A stretch of 28,501 nucleotides of DNA from Paratrimastix pyriformis (GCA_027972325.1 JAPMOS010000039.1:265001-293501), one strand, 5' to 3'. Shown: positions 1-15,444, numbered from the stretch's first letter. Notes: a model not told the origin generated them from the sequence alone. Numbers and translations: made by a program.

Positions 1-48
1 ACTGTCATTCATCATCAATCATTCTCATCAATCATCATCTTCATTAAT

Positions 49-93
<45 letters not shown>

Positions 94-189
94 CCAGCAG
101 CAGCAGCATCTTCATCATAGCCTATAGCCGCAGCATCAGCATCAGCATCAGCACCTCAGCATCAGCATCAGTATCAGCATCAGCATCAG
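1..189 (+). repeat. CAG/CAT-rich microsatellite, probable intron tail of the left-edge gene
   Basis: A pure CAG run (about 49-91) is followed by mixed CAG/CAT/CAGCAT repeats up to about 189. The frame of the downstream exon meets a TAG at 118-120, so this stretch is not a simple 5' extension of that exon. Elsewhere in this window such repeats sit inside introns, so I read it as the 3' part of an intron whose 5' exon lies left of the window. No start codon for the following gene is visible here. Confidence 0.6.
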
Positions 190-765
190 ATCACCACCAT
201 TTCTGATCTCCTGCCTCACTCGCCCACGTCACGCACCGATCCCTTGAACGAGGCAGGCACGACCCCCATCACTTCTCGTGACAACTCCCTCACTGGATTC
301 CCCACCATCCACCCTAGCTCGCTGTGTTTCCACACGGGCTCCTCCGCCTACGCGGATATGATCGAGAACTGGTTCGCGGCCCACCCCGTCCCCCAGGCCT
401 CCCGCCAGCTGGCTCAATCCCTCGAGGGCATCCGATCGCGGGACAATTGGTACCATCGTGACCTGGTGATGATCCGACAGGTCGTGCAGACCATCGATTT
501 GGCGGATATCACCGGGGTTCGCATCCCCCCGGAGGTTGATGAGGTCGACAGTGCCCCGGGGACGGAGCCGCAGGGTCAGTCGGAACAGGATGACGTGGTG
601 CCAGAGTTTCAGATGGTCCGTTTGTGTCTGTGTGTCTGTGTGTCTGTGTGTCTGTGTGTGTTGTGTGTGTTGTGTGTCTGTATCTGTCTGTCTGTCTGTC
701 TCTCTGTCTGTCTGTGCTGTCTGTCTGTGCTGTCTGTCTGTGCTGTCTGTCTGTGCTGTCTGTGC

Positions 766-848
<83 letters not shown>

Positions 849-1221
849 GGGGGGCGGGGGGGCGGTGGGGCGGGGGGGGGGGGGGGGTCCACAGCTGCGC
901 CTCATGTTGTTTGTCATCCTCGCCCGCTTTTTCGTTTTTTTTTTTTCCCCTCCCCCCCCCCCCTTTCTTTTTTTTGGTCGATTTATACTTTGTTTCCGGC
1001 AGAACGCAAGTGGGCAGCTCGTTTCGGCGCCTCCCCCGCCACCCGTTTCGCTGCTCCCGCCGCCTCCGGCCCCACCTGCCGAGGGGGCCCCGCCGGCAGC
1101 GGTGGAAGGTACCGGGGGTCAGGATGACGTGATCGAAGGCATCACGGACCCCCTCGATCTGTTCATGGCCGAGTTGAAGAAGGGCCTCGAACCCTCGGGC
1201 AAGGGGCTCGCCTTTGAGTGA
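190..1221 (+). CDS. Unrecognised protein, 3' part of a gene (two exons visible)
   Basis: The exons are about 190-615 and 1003-1221, and the stop is TGA at 1219-1221. The left exon boundary is uncertain: the acceptor lies somewhere between about 180 and 255, and no in-frame ATG is present, so the gene starts left of the window. The intron 616-1002 begins GTCCGT, holds a large (CTGT)n array, a G run and T-rich tracts, and ends CGGCAG; both sides are phase 0. The first exon encodes a hydrophilic, probably helical segment containing DNWYHRDLVMIRQVVQTIDL. The second encodes a Pro/Ala-rich linker and the C-terminal motif DPLDLFMAELKKGLEPSGKG. I recognise no family. The DPLDLFM motif is shared by chance with several unrelated RNA-helicase N-termini and is not enough for an assignment. 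The gene converges on the secreted-protein gene 185 bp downstream. Confidence 0.6.
617..890 (+). repeat. (CTGT)n microsatellite with G run inside an intron
   Basis: From about 617 the intron degenerates from TGTGTCTG repeats into pure CTGT/GTCT units (about 770-847), followed by a tract of about 40 bases that is almost all G (849-888). On the sense strand the array is a tandem repeat of GTCTGT, the same hexamer that serves as the 5' splice site in this genome. It is read as 'Val-Cys-Leu-Ser' repeats in several frames; those reading frames are artefacts. Confidence 0.9.
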
Positions 1222-1406
1222 GAGGGAAATTTCGCGATTTTGTCAGTCTCCTCCTCCCCCCCGGGCTCTGGTTCCGAGCGTGTGTGAGTTGATATTTGAA
1301 CGTTCTTTTTGTAAATTGCGTTTTTTTTCCCTCAGTTTTTTGTCGTCTCGCATCACAAAAAACATCCAGAAGAAGATAGTCAAAAAAAATGACGCAATGT
1401 CGGGAT
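1222..1406. other. Convergent intergenic region
   Basis: A 185-bp gap lies between the TGA of the left-edge gene and the TAA of the minus-strand secreted-protein gene. It is T-rich on the + strand (several T runs, 1321-1345) and A-rich around 1351-1390. It presumably holds both 3' ends. I see no AATAAA and no gene. Confidence 0.7.
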
Positions 1407-2240
1407 TTAGAAGGGGGGGCAGTAACCACCCCGGTAACGCATCCCACCCGCCCCGACACCGTACGGCGAGGCGAAGGTGCCCGGGTACACGGGAGCGGGG
1501 CCAGCAACGGGAACTGGCGCGGGGGCGGGGGCACAGGGGGGCGCAACCGGGCCAACGACGGCGCCTGCACCACCCTGGGCATACTGCGCACCGTTCCCAT
1601 AGGCCATTTGAGCCGCCGCTGCGCGCTCCTGCTCGTTGCGGACCAGCCCCGCGTTCTGGGCGACATTCTACGACCGAAAAAGTGTGGGACGAGTGGAAAG
1701 AAGGGACCGACCTGGGCGGAGCGATCCCCTGCGACATTGTTGGCTGCAGCGGCCGCCTGTTCGGACTGTGCTGCGTTCGAATTGATGTAGGCGTTGCCGG
1801 TTGAAATCGAGCCAGCTTCTTCGTGGTCGCGAATCTGATGGTTGAAGTACTCGTTCTTGACCGTGCTCTTGTAGGCGCTTTCGCAGTGGGATTGGCCTTT
1901 TACGCGGGAAAACAGTCGGTTGGGGCAGATCAGATAAAAACAGACCCGCCATCGCAGCAAGTTGAGCCAGCTGCTGCTGGGTCAGTCCTTGGCCAGCGTA
2001 GCCGTACTTATTGGCAGCGCCCATGCTCTGGGCATTATTCCATCCCGTTTGGGCGCGATTGTTGTTCACGCCACCAAACATTCCAGAGCCACCGTAACCT
2101 TGGTACCCGTTGGAGCCCATTCCGTACCAAGAGGGACCATAGAAACCGGATCCCCAACCACTGCCGCCGCACCCTCCCCAGGCAAAAACATGTGTAGCAA
2201 AGCAACCGAAGAGGGTCAGAGCTAAGAAAAGCCGATTCAT
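1407..2240 (-). CDS. Small secreted Gly/Asn/Ala-rich protein
   Basis: Three exons (1946-2240, 1712-1896, 1407-1667) sum to 741 nt and give 246 aa, ending in TAA at 1407-1409. Introns of 49 and 44 bp start GTCTGT and GTCGGT. Residues 1-20 (MNRLFLALTLFGCFATHVFA) form a clear signal peptide with an Ala-Trp cleavage site, followed by a Gly/Ser/Tyr-rich part (GGCGGSGWGSGFYGPSWYGM), a Gln/Ala segment, a charged middle segment, an Ala/Gln-rich stretch and a Pro/Ala/Val tail ending GGYCPPF. No transmembrane segment follows the signal. This suggests a secreted or cell-surface structural protein. I recognise no conserved catalytic domain. The start codon lies 130 bp from the start of the EFHC1-like gene on the other strand, so the two may share a promoter. 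Confidence 0.8.
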
Positions 2241-2370
2241 TGTGCTCGTTTGAGGGGAAGAATTGAGTGGACTTTTACAGAAGACATCATCGTTCAGTTT
2301 CCCCGGCTAAGCAGGCAAACCGCCTTAGTTTGAATCGGGTTCCCTTGCCCTTTCCCGCATTCTCCACTGC
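2241..2370. promoter_or_regulatory. Divergent (shared) promoter region
   Basis: Only 130 bp separate the start codons of the minus-strand secreted-protein gene (ATG at 2240) and the plus-strand EFHC1-like gene (ATG at 2371). Both 5' UTRs and both core promoters must fit here unless a UTR intron exists. I see no convincing TATA box; the sequence is of mixed composition with a T/C-rich stretch just before 2371. The call rests on gene geometry only. Confidence 0.5.
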
Positions 2371-5104
2371 ATGTCGAACTCGCTGCGGAATCCCGGTTTG
2401 TTTGCATTTCTGGGAGTTTTTTTTTTTCCGACGCCCATTCCCTTCTTTCAAGCTCTTCCATTTCTTCCCGGTTTCACCCTGAGTGACCCCACCCGGACCA
2501 ATTTTGCCAAAAGCCACACATTTGACGTTCGGAATGGTGTTGCTGTTTTTGATGGATCTGCACCCGGCATCGGTGGTTCTCCGCTGCCTGGCCAGCGTCC
2601 GCGTTCTACCCGCACCCAGGGTCGTTCGTTCGCCTCGACAGTCGGGGTGAGCGACGAGAGTCTCCCCTCGTTCATTGCATTTGATCGCAAGGTCTGTTTG
2701 AACTGGGTCGCCAGCATGGTCAGCTCCACCGGACTGGTGTTTCTTGTGCGCCCCGTCGCTTTGGATGAGTAGGTTCTTCGTTTCTTTGCCTATTTTCAGG
2801 AGGGTGTCGTCGAGACTCGCTATGAGGCGTACCGCGTTCGGTCAGTTTTCCTTGGGCGTCTGATTCTCATCACCAGGTTTCAGCCGGGTGAAGATCTATT
2901 ATTATCTCGAGGACGACTCCATCCAGGTCAATGAGTCCCGCGATGACAACAGCGGAATCCCTCAAGGTTCGTCCCCACAATCCGGGACTTGCATCTTGCA
3001 TTTCACATCATCAATTCAATCCAGGCGTCCTCCTCAAGCGCCACCAAGTTCCGAAGACCGACGATTCGGGGGCCCATTATACATTTGACGACCTGAACCT
3101 GGGGACCGAAGTCACCTTCTACGGCATCACCTATCGCATCGTCGATTGCGACGAGTTCACCAAGGTCAGAACGCCACTGGCCGATCCAATCGCATCCATT
3201 TCTCCCATTTTTTTTTTTTTCGTTGCACCAATTTTGGTTGGGGCTCTTTTGGTGATGGATAGAACTTTTTCCAGCGGGCCAATGTGGCCCTGGGTCCTGT
3301 CGGCGAGTACCCCGTCGATCCGCACGCCATTCGGCAGGCCGAGGTCTGGAACTCCCAACCAACCACACACCCTCACGCCTCTCCAATGAGCATCTCCTTG
3401 GACGCTAACATCCCCCACCCACGGCGGACCCTCTGGTGGCTCTCCCCCCGGCAGTCCCGGCCGCATCCCCGCCAGACGGTGGCCCCCAACCCGGAGAAGC
3501 TGGCCCTGCGCCAGTTCCTGCGCAACGACCGGCAGGTGCTGCGGTTCTTCGCCGTGTGGGACGACCGTGAGCAGCCCTACGGTCCGGCTTGCTTGCCTGC
3601 CTGCCCCCCCGGGGGGTGAGGCATTATGGCCATGGGCGGGCGGGCGGGAGGGCGGGTGGGTGGCGTTGGATGGGACGGGGGGATTCTGTTGCTCGTCCTC
3701 CTGCGGTCTCAGTGGGTTGGTTTTCCACTCCGCGTCAGGACGACCCCATGCGGGGGGAAGGTGGTGGGTGTGCTGTGGGTGCGGGGGAAGGGGAGACTTT
3801 CAATTCGCACATGCAGACACGCCGGCACACAATGACCTCATGCCCCACCCCACCCTCCCTGGCTGTCCCTCTTTTTAGGCGACCTGCGGCAGTTTGTGCT
3901 GCACTACTTCCTGTCGGACGACACGATCGAAGTGCGCGAGGTGCTTAGCCCCAACGCCGGGTCCGTCGCGAGATATCGCTGAGGACCCCCCCTTCTCCTA
4001 AAAACACACACAAACAAATGAAGATTGAAAGCTTTCTACGAAACTCCCTGGTGAAGTTGATCGATTGTCGCTATCCCCCATCGTCGCTATCCCCATCGTC
4101 GCTATCCCCCATCGTCGCTATCCCCCATCGTCGCTATCCCCCATCGTCGCTATCCCCCATCGTCGCTATCCCCCATCGTCGCTATCCCCCATCGTCGCTA
4201 TCCCCCATCGTCGCTATCCCTCATCGTCGCTATCCCCCATCGTCGCTATCCAATCCATCCCCCCCCTCCTATTTTCATCACCCACCCCACCCCAACCCTC
4301 ACCAATCACCATCCAATCATCATACTCAACGTCCCCTTCGTGCCGTAGCTGGGACCTGCCTCGACAGGAAACTCGCTTTCCCCATCCCTTGATGGCTTCT
4401 CAGTCTTCACCCGTCGGCAGCTTCACATGACTGCCATCATCACCACGACCCTTCCTGTCCGATTGATCAGTCCCTTTGCTCCACACACACCATCCTCATC
4501 ACCCCCCCCCCCACCTCTCCATGCTCTCCCAGTTACGGCAGCTTCTCAGTCTTCGCCCGTCGGCAGCTTCACATGACTGCCATCATCACCACCATCCTCA
4601 TCACCCCCTCCCCACCTCCCCATGCTCTTTTCCCCCTGCAGCGGGAGCTTCGGTCTTCGCCCGGCGGCAGCGGCTGCCCCGGCAACTGCAGGGTCTCCCC
4701 GACCCGCGCACCTGCGACTACGTCCGGGACAACGAGCTGGCCATCGGCCACACCCTGACCGTCTTCAACCGGCCCTTCCTCCTGTCCGCTCATGCTGCTG
4801 CCCCCCCATCCACACGCTCCCCCACACACATTGGCCCCTGCACATCCATGAACCCGAGCGATCTGCCTCAATCCCCCTCACCACAGTATGCTGCGGACGG
4901 GTTTCCATTTTGTTTGCACCCCCCATCTGCCTCCAGTACATTGTTTTGTCATTCTCATGCCGAATATTTACATGAAACTGATTTTCGCATCTCCGCGCCC
5001 TCGCGGAGGGCCTACCGTGTGAGATGTCCATGCATCATGCCTGAATCTGATGGGAAACGGTGAAGAAAGAAAAGAGTCAACAGCAGTCAGTCAGGACCTG
5101 CCTG

Positions 5105-5135
<31 letters not shown>

Positions 5136-5587
5136 ACACATCTGCAGGTACGACGCGGACGGGTTCACCAAGCAGTACTACCGCGAGCGGTACGGTCGGA
5201 CGGAGGCCGAGTTGACCCCGTTGACCCTGCCCAGGGAATCCAAGGTGGTCCCCGTCAGGGTCCGTCCCTCTGCCATTTGTCATCAGCATCACCACCACCA
5301 CCACCATCGCCATCATCCGGTCATCATCATCATCATCATCATCATCATCCCATCCAATCATCATCCCATCCAATCATCATCCCATCCAATCCTCATCATC
5401 ATCCAATCATCAATCATCAATCATCAGCATCAACATCAGCATCAGCATCATCAGCATCATCAGCATCATCAGCATCATCAGCATCAAGTCGTCGTCGTCA
5501 TCATCATCCAGCATCATCGTCCATTCTCATCACCATCGTCATTTGAGATCCTTCCTGGCCGTTGATCAGTCCCTTCGCTCCACACAC

Positions 5588-5645
<58 letters not shown>

Positions 5646-6581
5646 GAATCCCCCCCTACAGGAAATCCCGCCCTACCAGGGGATCGGCTCGGAGGAGGAC
5701 AGTCTGGCCTCGGTCACCCAGCTGGTGCCCAAGCCGCCCAAGCGGCACATCTCCATCCGCCCCGAGCTCGGCATCGCAGACGAGCGGGTCTGTGCCTCCG
5801 ACCCGCCCGATCATCATCATCCAGTCATTCCTCCAGTCATTCCTCCCATCATTCATCCCATCATTCATCCCATCATTCATCCCATCATTCATCATCCCAT
5901 CATTCATCATCCCATCATTCATCCAGTCATTCATCATCCCATCATTCATCATCCCATCATTCATCATCCCATCATTCATCCAGTCATTCATCCAATCATC
6001 AGTCATCACTGTGACGAGACGTTCAAGACAATTTTTTTTCCTCCAGATCTTTCGCGGCTTGCCTTCATTCCCACCCCCTCTTCTCCATCCCCCGCCCCCG
6101 CCCGCCCCTGCCCCTGCTCCTGCCCCCTCTTTCTCCCCCCAGATTTTCCGGTTCCAGGCGCGGTTTGCCGAGCCGGGGCCCGAGGACTCCGACCGGCGGT
6201 TCATCATCTCGGCCTTCCTGGCCGACGAGACCCTGGCCGTCTTCGAGCCGCCCCTCAGGTCCGCCCCGCTCCCACAGCCCGAATCCCCCACCCGCAGCGG
6301 GGCTCCCCACACAACCACCTCCACCGACCGCCACCCATCACCGTCATCGCCACCACCACCAACCATCGTCACCCACCCACCCACCAAAGCAAGTTCATGC
6401 GCTCATCCATCCCACTCCTGTCTCCGTGTGTGGGGGGGGAAGGCCTGTGTGTCGTGCCACTTCATGCCTTCATCCGCCACATTCCCCGCTCCTGCCCCGT
6501 GATTGTGCGGGATCTCGGGTGTCATCTCGGGCAAGTTCACGCCCCCTCATCCTCCACATTCCCCGCTCGTGCCCCCTGATT

Positions 6582-6615
<34 letters not shown>

Positions 6616-7843
6616 GAACTCGGGTGTCATCTCGGGCAAGTTTATGGAGCGCCGCCGGGTGAAGCGCGCCGGATCCGACACCGAATATGTCCGCCCCTCC
6701 ATCCGTTCCAGCAGTGCCCAATCATCAGCATCCAGTCATCAGCATCCAGTCATCATCATCATCAGCATCCAATCAGCATCAGCATCCAATCATCATCGTC
6801 ATCCAATCATCATCATCCACCATCCAATCGCCAGCATCACCAGCCGATCATGCATTGTATTGCATTTCACCATCCATCCATCCATCATCCATCCTTCTGT
6901 TCCTCTGCCTGCCCGGCGCAGATCAAGCCGTGGGATCTCCACGTGGGCGAGGTGATCAACATCTCCGGCCACAGGTCCCCCTCTCTGCCCCATCCCTCCC
7001 TCCATCCCATCCATCCATCCATCCATCCATCCATCCATCCAGCCAGCCATCCATCCCTCCATCCATCCATCCATCCATCCACCCATCCATCCATCCCCAT
7101 CCATCCCCATCCATCCCTCCATCCATCCCTCCATCCATCCATCCATCCATCCATCCATCCACCCATCCCTCCATCCATCCATCCATCCCCATCCATCCGC
7201 CCATCCTTCCATCCTTCCATCCATCCATCCATCCTTCCATCCATCCATCCTTCCATCCATCCACCCATCCATCCCTCCATACATCCCTCCACCCATCCAT
7301 CCCACCCATCCATCCCCATCCATCCCTCCATCCCTCCATCCGCCATCCCATCCATCCATCCATCCCTCCATCCCATCCACTCCACCCCATCCCTCCATCC
7401 CTCCGGATCCTCCCGCTTCATGGTTCGATCTATTCGGGGTCTCTTTGATTCGGGCAGGTTCCTGCTCCTTGAGGCGGACGATTACACATATCGCTCCCAG
7501 CTGGCCGCCAAGCGGGGCTGCGACTTCATCCCGCCCGGCTCGGCCCTGATCACCGTCCCCGGGGCGGCCCAGCAGGAGGCCCCCGTCAGGAGGCCCGGCC
7601 AGCCGTCCGTCGTCGATGTACAGAGTCCGTGGCCCCGGGATGGATGTGTGGCAGTTCAGCATCATCATCATCATCCGATCACATCATCATCATCATCCGA
7701 TCACATCATCATCATCATCCGATCACATCATCATCATCATCCGATCACATCATCATCATCATTTGTCGTTGATGTACAGAGTCCGTGGCCCCGGGATGGT
7801 GATGGCTGTTTGTGTTTGTCGTTGTCTGTGGCAGTTCATCATG

Positions 7844-7924
<81 letters not shown>

Positions 7925-7925
7925 G

Positions 7926-7993
<68 letters not shown>

Positions 7994-9426
7994 GCACCAG
8001 CATCACCAGCATCACCAGCATCACCAGCATCACCAGCATCATCATCATCATCATCATCATTCAATCATCATTCAATCATCATTCAATCATCATTCAATCA
8101 TCATCATCATTCAATCATCATTCAATCATCATTCAATCATCATTCAATCATCATTCAATCATCATTCAATCATCATTCAATCATCATCAGCATCAGCATC
8201 AGCATCAGCATCAGCATCAGCATCAGCATCAGCATCGGGGCAGAGTCCGTGCCCCGGGATGAGGATTATCGCAGCATCAGCATCAGCATCAGCATCAGCA
8301 TCAGCATCACAATCAGCATCACAATCAGCATCAGCATCACAATCAGCATCAGCATCAGCATCCAATCATCATCTTCGTCAGCATATCCGATCACCAGCAT
8401 CAGCGTCCAATCATCATCAGTCGATCACATCATCAGCGTGACTCGAGTGTGTCCGTATCTCTGAAAATGGCACCCCGATTCTCACTCGACTCCCCAACTC
8501 ACCTCGCCCCCTCCCGCAGAGGCCCTTGGCCAGATCAAGGGCGCCCTGGCCCAGGCGGGCACCGAGGCGGCCGACATTGTGCGCCAGTGCGAGACCGAGG
8601 GCAGCGGACAGGTCCCCGTCACGGCCCTCAGGCGCTGCCTGGTCGAGTGGGGCCTCCCCATGACCGAGGAGGTCCGTTGGTGTTTCTGTGTCTCTGTGTC
8701 TCTGTCTCTGTGTGGCCGAGTGGGGCCTCCCCATGACCGAGAGGAGGTCCGATGGTGTTTGTGTCGCTCTGTCCGTCGCTCTGGTTGTCATCTTTGTGTG
8801 TGTCACTGTGTCTGTGCGCGTCACTGTGCATGTGCGGGTGTGTGTCACTGTCTGTGCGTTCTGCTTGTGTCACAGTGTCTGTTTATGCTTGGCACTGTCT
8901 GTCCGTCATGATCATCGATTCCCGACCTCCCCGCCTCCTTTCCTTTCCGTTCCGCCCTCCCTCATCCCCAGATCGCGTTTGCCCTGCGGGATGAGTTTTC
9001 ACTTCTCTGACCTCCCTTCTCCTCCTTTCTTTCCTTTCCACCCTCCTCACCCCAGATCGCCCTTGCCCTGATGGACGAGTTCGACCCTGTCGGCACGGGG
9101 TCCCTCTCCGGCCAGGCCTTCATCTCCGCCATCGACCAGGCGAGCCCCCTGCCCCTCCCCGCCGTCCCGGCCCCATCTTCAACCGCGCCCGCTGCCGCTT
9201 CGGCCACGGTCTGTTCGGAGACTGTGCTCTGCCTTTGTGATCAACCTTGTCTGGGCTGGGGCATGGGGGCATCTGCGCTGGGTGGTGCTGGTGGCTGGTG
9301 GCTGGTGGCTGGTGGCTGGTGGCTGGTGGCTGCTGTGCTCATGCTCACCCGGCCGATTTCTGTCGTTGTGTCGCGGGCGTTGGGCCGCTGTTTGTGCTTC
9401 TCTCTTCCTTCCAGAGCGGCCGCTAA
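2371..9426 (+). CDS. EFHC1: EFHC1/EFHC2-like axonemal protein: three DM10 domains plus C-terminal EF-hands
   Basis: The exons are 2371-2395, 2453-2691, 2773-2840, 2884-2966, 3025-3164, 3275-3343, 3455-3581, 3879-3960, 4642-4783, 5148-5259, 5662-5787, 6143-6258, 6616-6688, 6922-6974, 7458-7617, 8522-8671, 9056-9208 and 9415-9426. The protein is about 640-660 aa (human EFHC1 is 640). The N-terminus ([20 protein letters not shown]), DM10-1 ([35 protein letters not shown]), DM10-2 ([43 protein letters not shown]) and DM10-3 ([38 protein letters not shown]) follow the family in order. EF-hand-like loops close it ([24 protein letters not shown]). Family members are inner-doublet proteins of cilia and flagella, so the organism should be flagellated. 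The junction of exons 8 and 9 does not keep phase as drawn; an extra exon at 4404-4456 would restore it. The last exon, four codons (SGR-stop), is the least certain. Confidence 0.93.
4069..4252 (+). repeat. 16-bp minisatellite in intron 8 of the EFHC1-like gene
   Basis: The unit CGTCGCTATCCCCCAT is repeated about 11 times with few changes: one copy near the start is shortened by one C, and one has TCCCT for TCCCC. Because 16 is not a multiple of three, the array reads through all frames and gives spurious frames of the '[13 protein letters not shown]' type. It lies in the intron between 3960 and 4642. Confidence 0.92.
5281..5645 (+). repeat. (CAT)n, CATCCAAT and (CAGCAT)n microsatellites, intron 10 of the EFHC1-like gene
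   Basis: The intron from 5260 to 5661 is almost entirely made of CAT/ATC-type trinucleotides with CAG and CCAAT interruptions, and ends with a pure CAT run (about 5586-5645) just before the acceptor CCCTACAG. The poly-His, poly-Ile and poly-Ser frames here are artefacts. A non-repeat stretch with TTGATCAGTCCCTTCGCTCC near 5563 also occurs, diverged, near 4463 in intron 8. Confidence 0.9.
5813..6006 (+). repeat. CATCCCATCATTCAT-type repeat, intron 11 of the EFHC1-like gene
   Basis: About 190 bp of interlaced CATCATT, CATTCATC and CCAGTCATT units. This lies in the intron between the donor at 5788 (GTCTGT) and the acceptor at 6142. A decayed copy of the next exon's start follows at about 6041-6064. 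Confidence 0.88.
6985..7402 (+). repeat. (CATC)n microsatellite, intron 14 of the EFHC1-like gene
   Basis: About 415 bp of CATC tetranucleotide with CCTC, CCAC, TTCC and CCCC variants fill most of the intron between the donor at 6975 (GTCCCC) and the acceptor at 7457. It yields long Ile-His-Pro-Ser frames on the + strand and Met-Asp-Gly-Trp frames on the - strand; neither is a gene. Confidence 0.93.
7650..8440 (+). repeat. Compound (CAT)n / TCAATCATCAT / (CAGCAT)n block, intron 15 of the EFHC1-like gene
   Basis: Order: CATCCGATCACAT repeats (7660-7762), a second copy of the exon 15 donor region (about 7764-7801), pure CAT runs (7846-7992, broken once by a GCATC at 7924), CACCAGCAT units, TCAATCATCAT units (8060-8187), CAGCAT units (8188-8236), a third fragment of the donor region (8234-8262), and further CAGCAT/CACAAT units to about 8370. 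All of it lies between the donor at 7618 and the acceptor at 8521. Confidence 0.9.
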
Positions 9427-10290
9427 GGCCACCCCGCGCGGGAGGGACGGAGAGGAATGGGGGGGACGGGCGGCGGCTTCCGCCCTGCGCTGCGGTCCCT
9501 CCCCCTCTTCCCTTTCCCGTCGTAGTATTTTTTTTTCTTCATCGTCCCCCCCCCCCCCCCCTGTCTCTTTCACCCACACACCCCTTCCCCCTTCCTCTCT
9601 TTGTTTTCCTCATGATGGGAATTTGGCTCATCATCGCTGGCGGCTTTGTTGCTGCTGCTGCTGCTGCTGCTGCTTGTCCCGACCCGCAAGGACCAAAATG
9701 AATAGCCAGAGGTATCGGGTCGGTTCCCCCAGGTCGCACATCCCGGAACAACGCTGCGTGGGCCAGGGAGACGGGAAGACGGAAAGTGAGTCCTCCAAAC
9801 TTGGTTGGAACGAACACGGGAAAGCGGGTTCCCAGCCCGCTCCTTCGTCTCCGCACAAACGAATCCTCATCAGCTTGTGGGCAAATCCAGAAAAGCAGAA
9901 GTAGTCCATCCAGCAGACTCGCGATGGATTGTTTTGGTGGGATGCGCGGTTCTTGTGTGCGGCCGGAAGAGGGGGAGAGGGAGGAAATATAACAAAATTG
10001 CGCATCAACCAGTCGTTATACTCACTCAGCAGACACTCAAGAAACCCATCCAAACAGCCAAAACCCAACAACAGCCTGGATGATGGAGCCGGACGAGGAG
10101 AAGGAAACCTGCCGAGTGGACCAGGAAATCCCGCACCCGTTGTTTGGTCTCGGACTGACGCAAGGGGGGATAGCTGGCCATTCGAACAATGAGGTCCGGG
10201 CGGCGAACTCACTCGCAGCAGCCGAAAAATGAACGGATGCCCAGCTGCTGACGAGGGCGGCAGATTCAATCCAAAGAGACGATGGGGGGC
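9427..10290. other. Convergent intergenic region between the EFHC1-like and TUTase-like genes
   Basis: 864 bp hold the two 3' ends. The + strand has T and C runs at 9529-9558 and a short (GCT)n at 9650-9673. A 212-codon open frame exists on the - strand (10269-9631), but its composition (Cys, Trp, Arg, Ser, Pro mixture with a terminal Gln run) looks non-coding and I find no splice or domain support. Fragments resembling the last exon of the TUTase-like gene recur at 10116-10139 and 10198-10222. Confidence 0.6.

Positions 10291-15444
<5,154 letters not shown>

Noticed and set aside
4018-4430. Repeat protein with ISPIVA/RYPPSSL units
   Set aside because: The 16-bp unit is not a multiple of three, the same peptide appears in several frames, and it lies inside an intron.
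6799-7674. Minus-strand frames of Met-Asp-Gly-Trp repeats
   Set aside because: Antisense reading of the (CATC)n intron; periodicity comes from the tetranucleotide, with no signal peptide or domain.
6580-8464. Very long plus-strand frames (up to 560 codons) of poly-His, poly-Ile, poly-Ser and Ile-His-Pro-Ser
   Set aside because: They read through (CATC)n and (CAT)n introns of the EFHC1-like gene; homology to DM10 proteins continues only when these stretches are removed.
9631-10269. 212-codon minus-strand frame ending in a Gln run
   Set aside because: Composition looks random, no splice or family support, and it lies in the convergent 3' flank of two well-supported genes.
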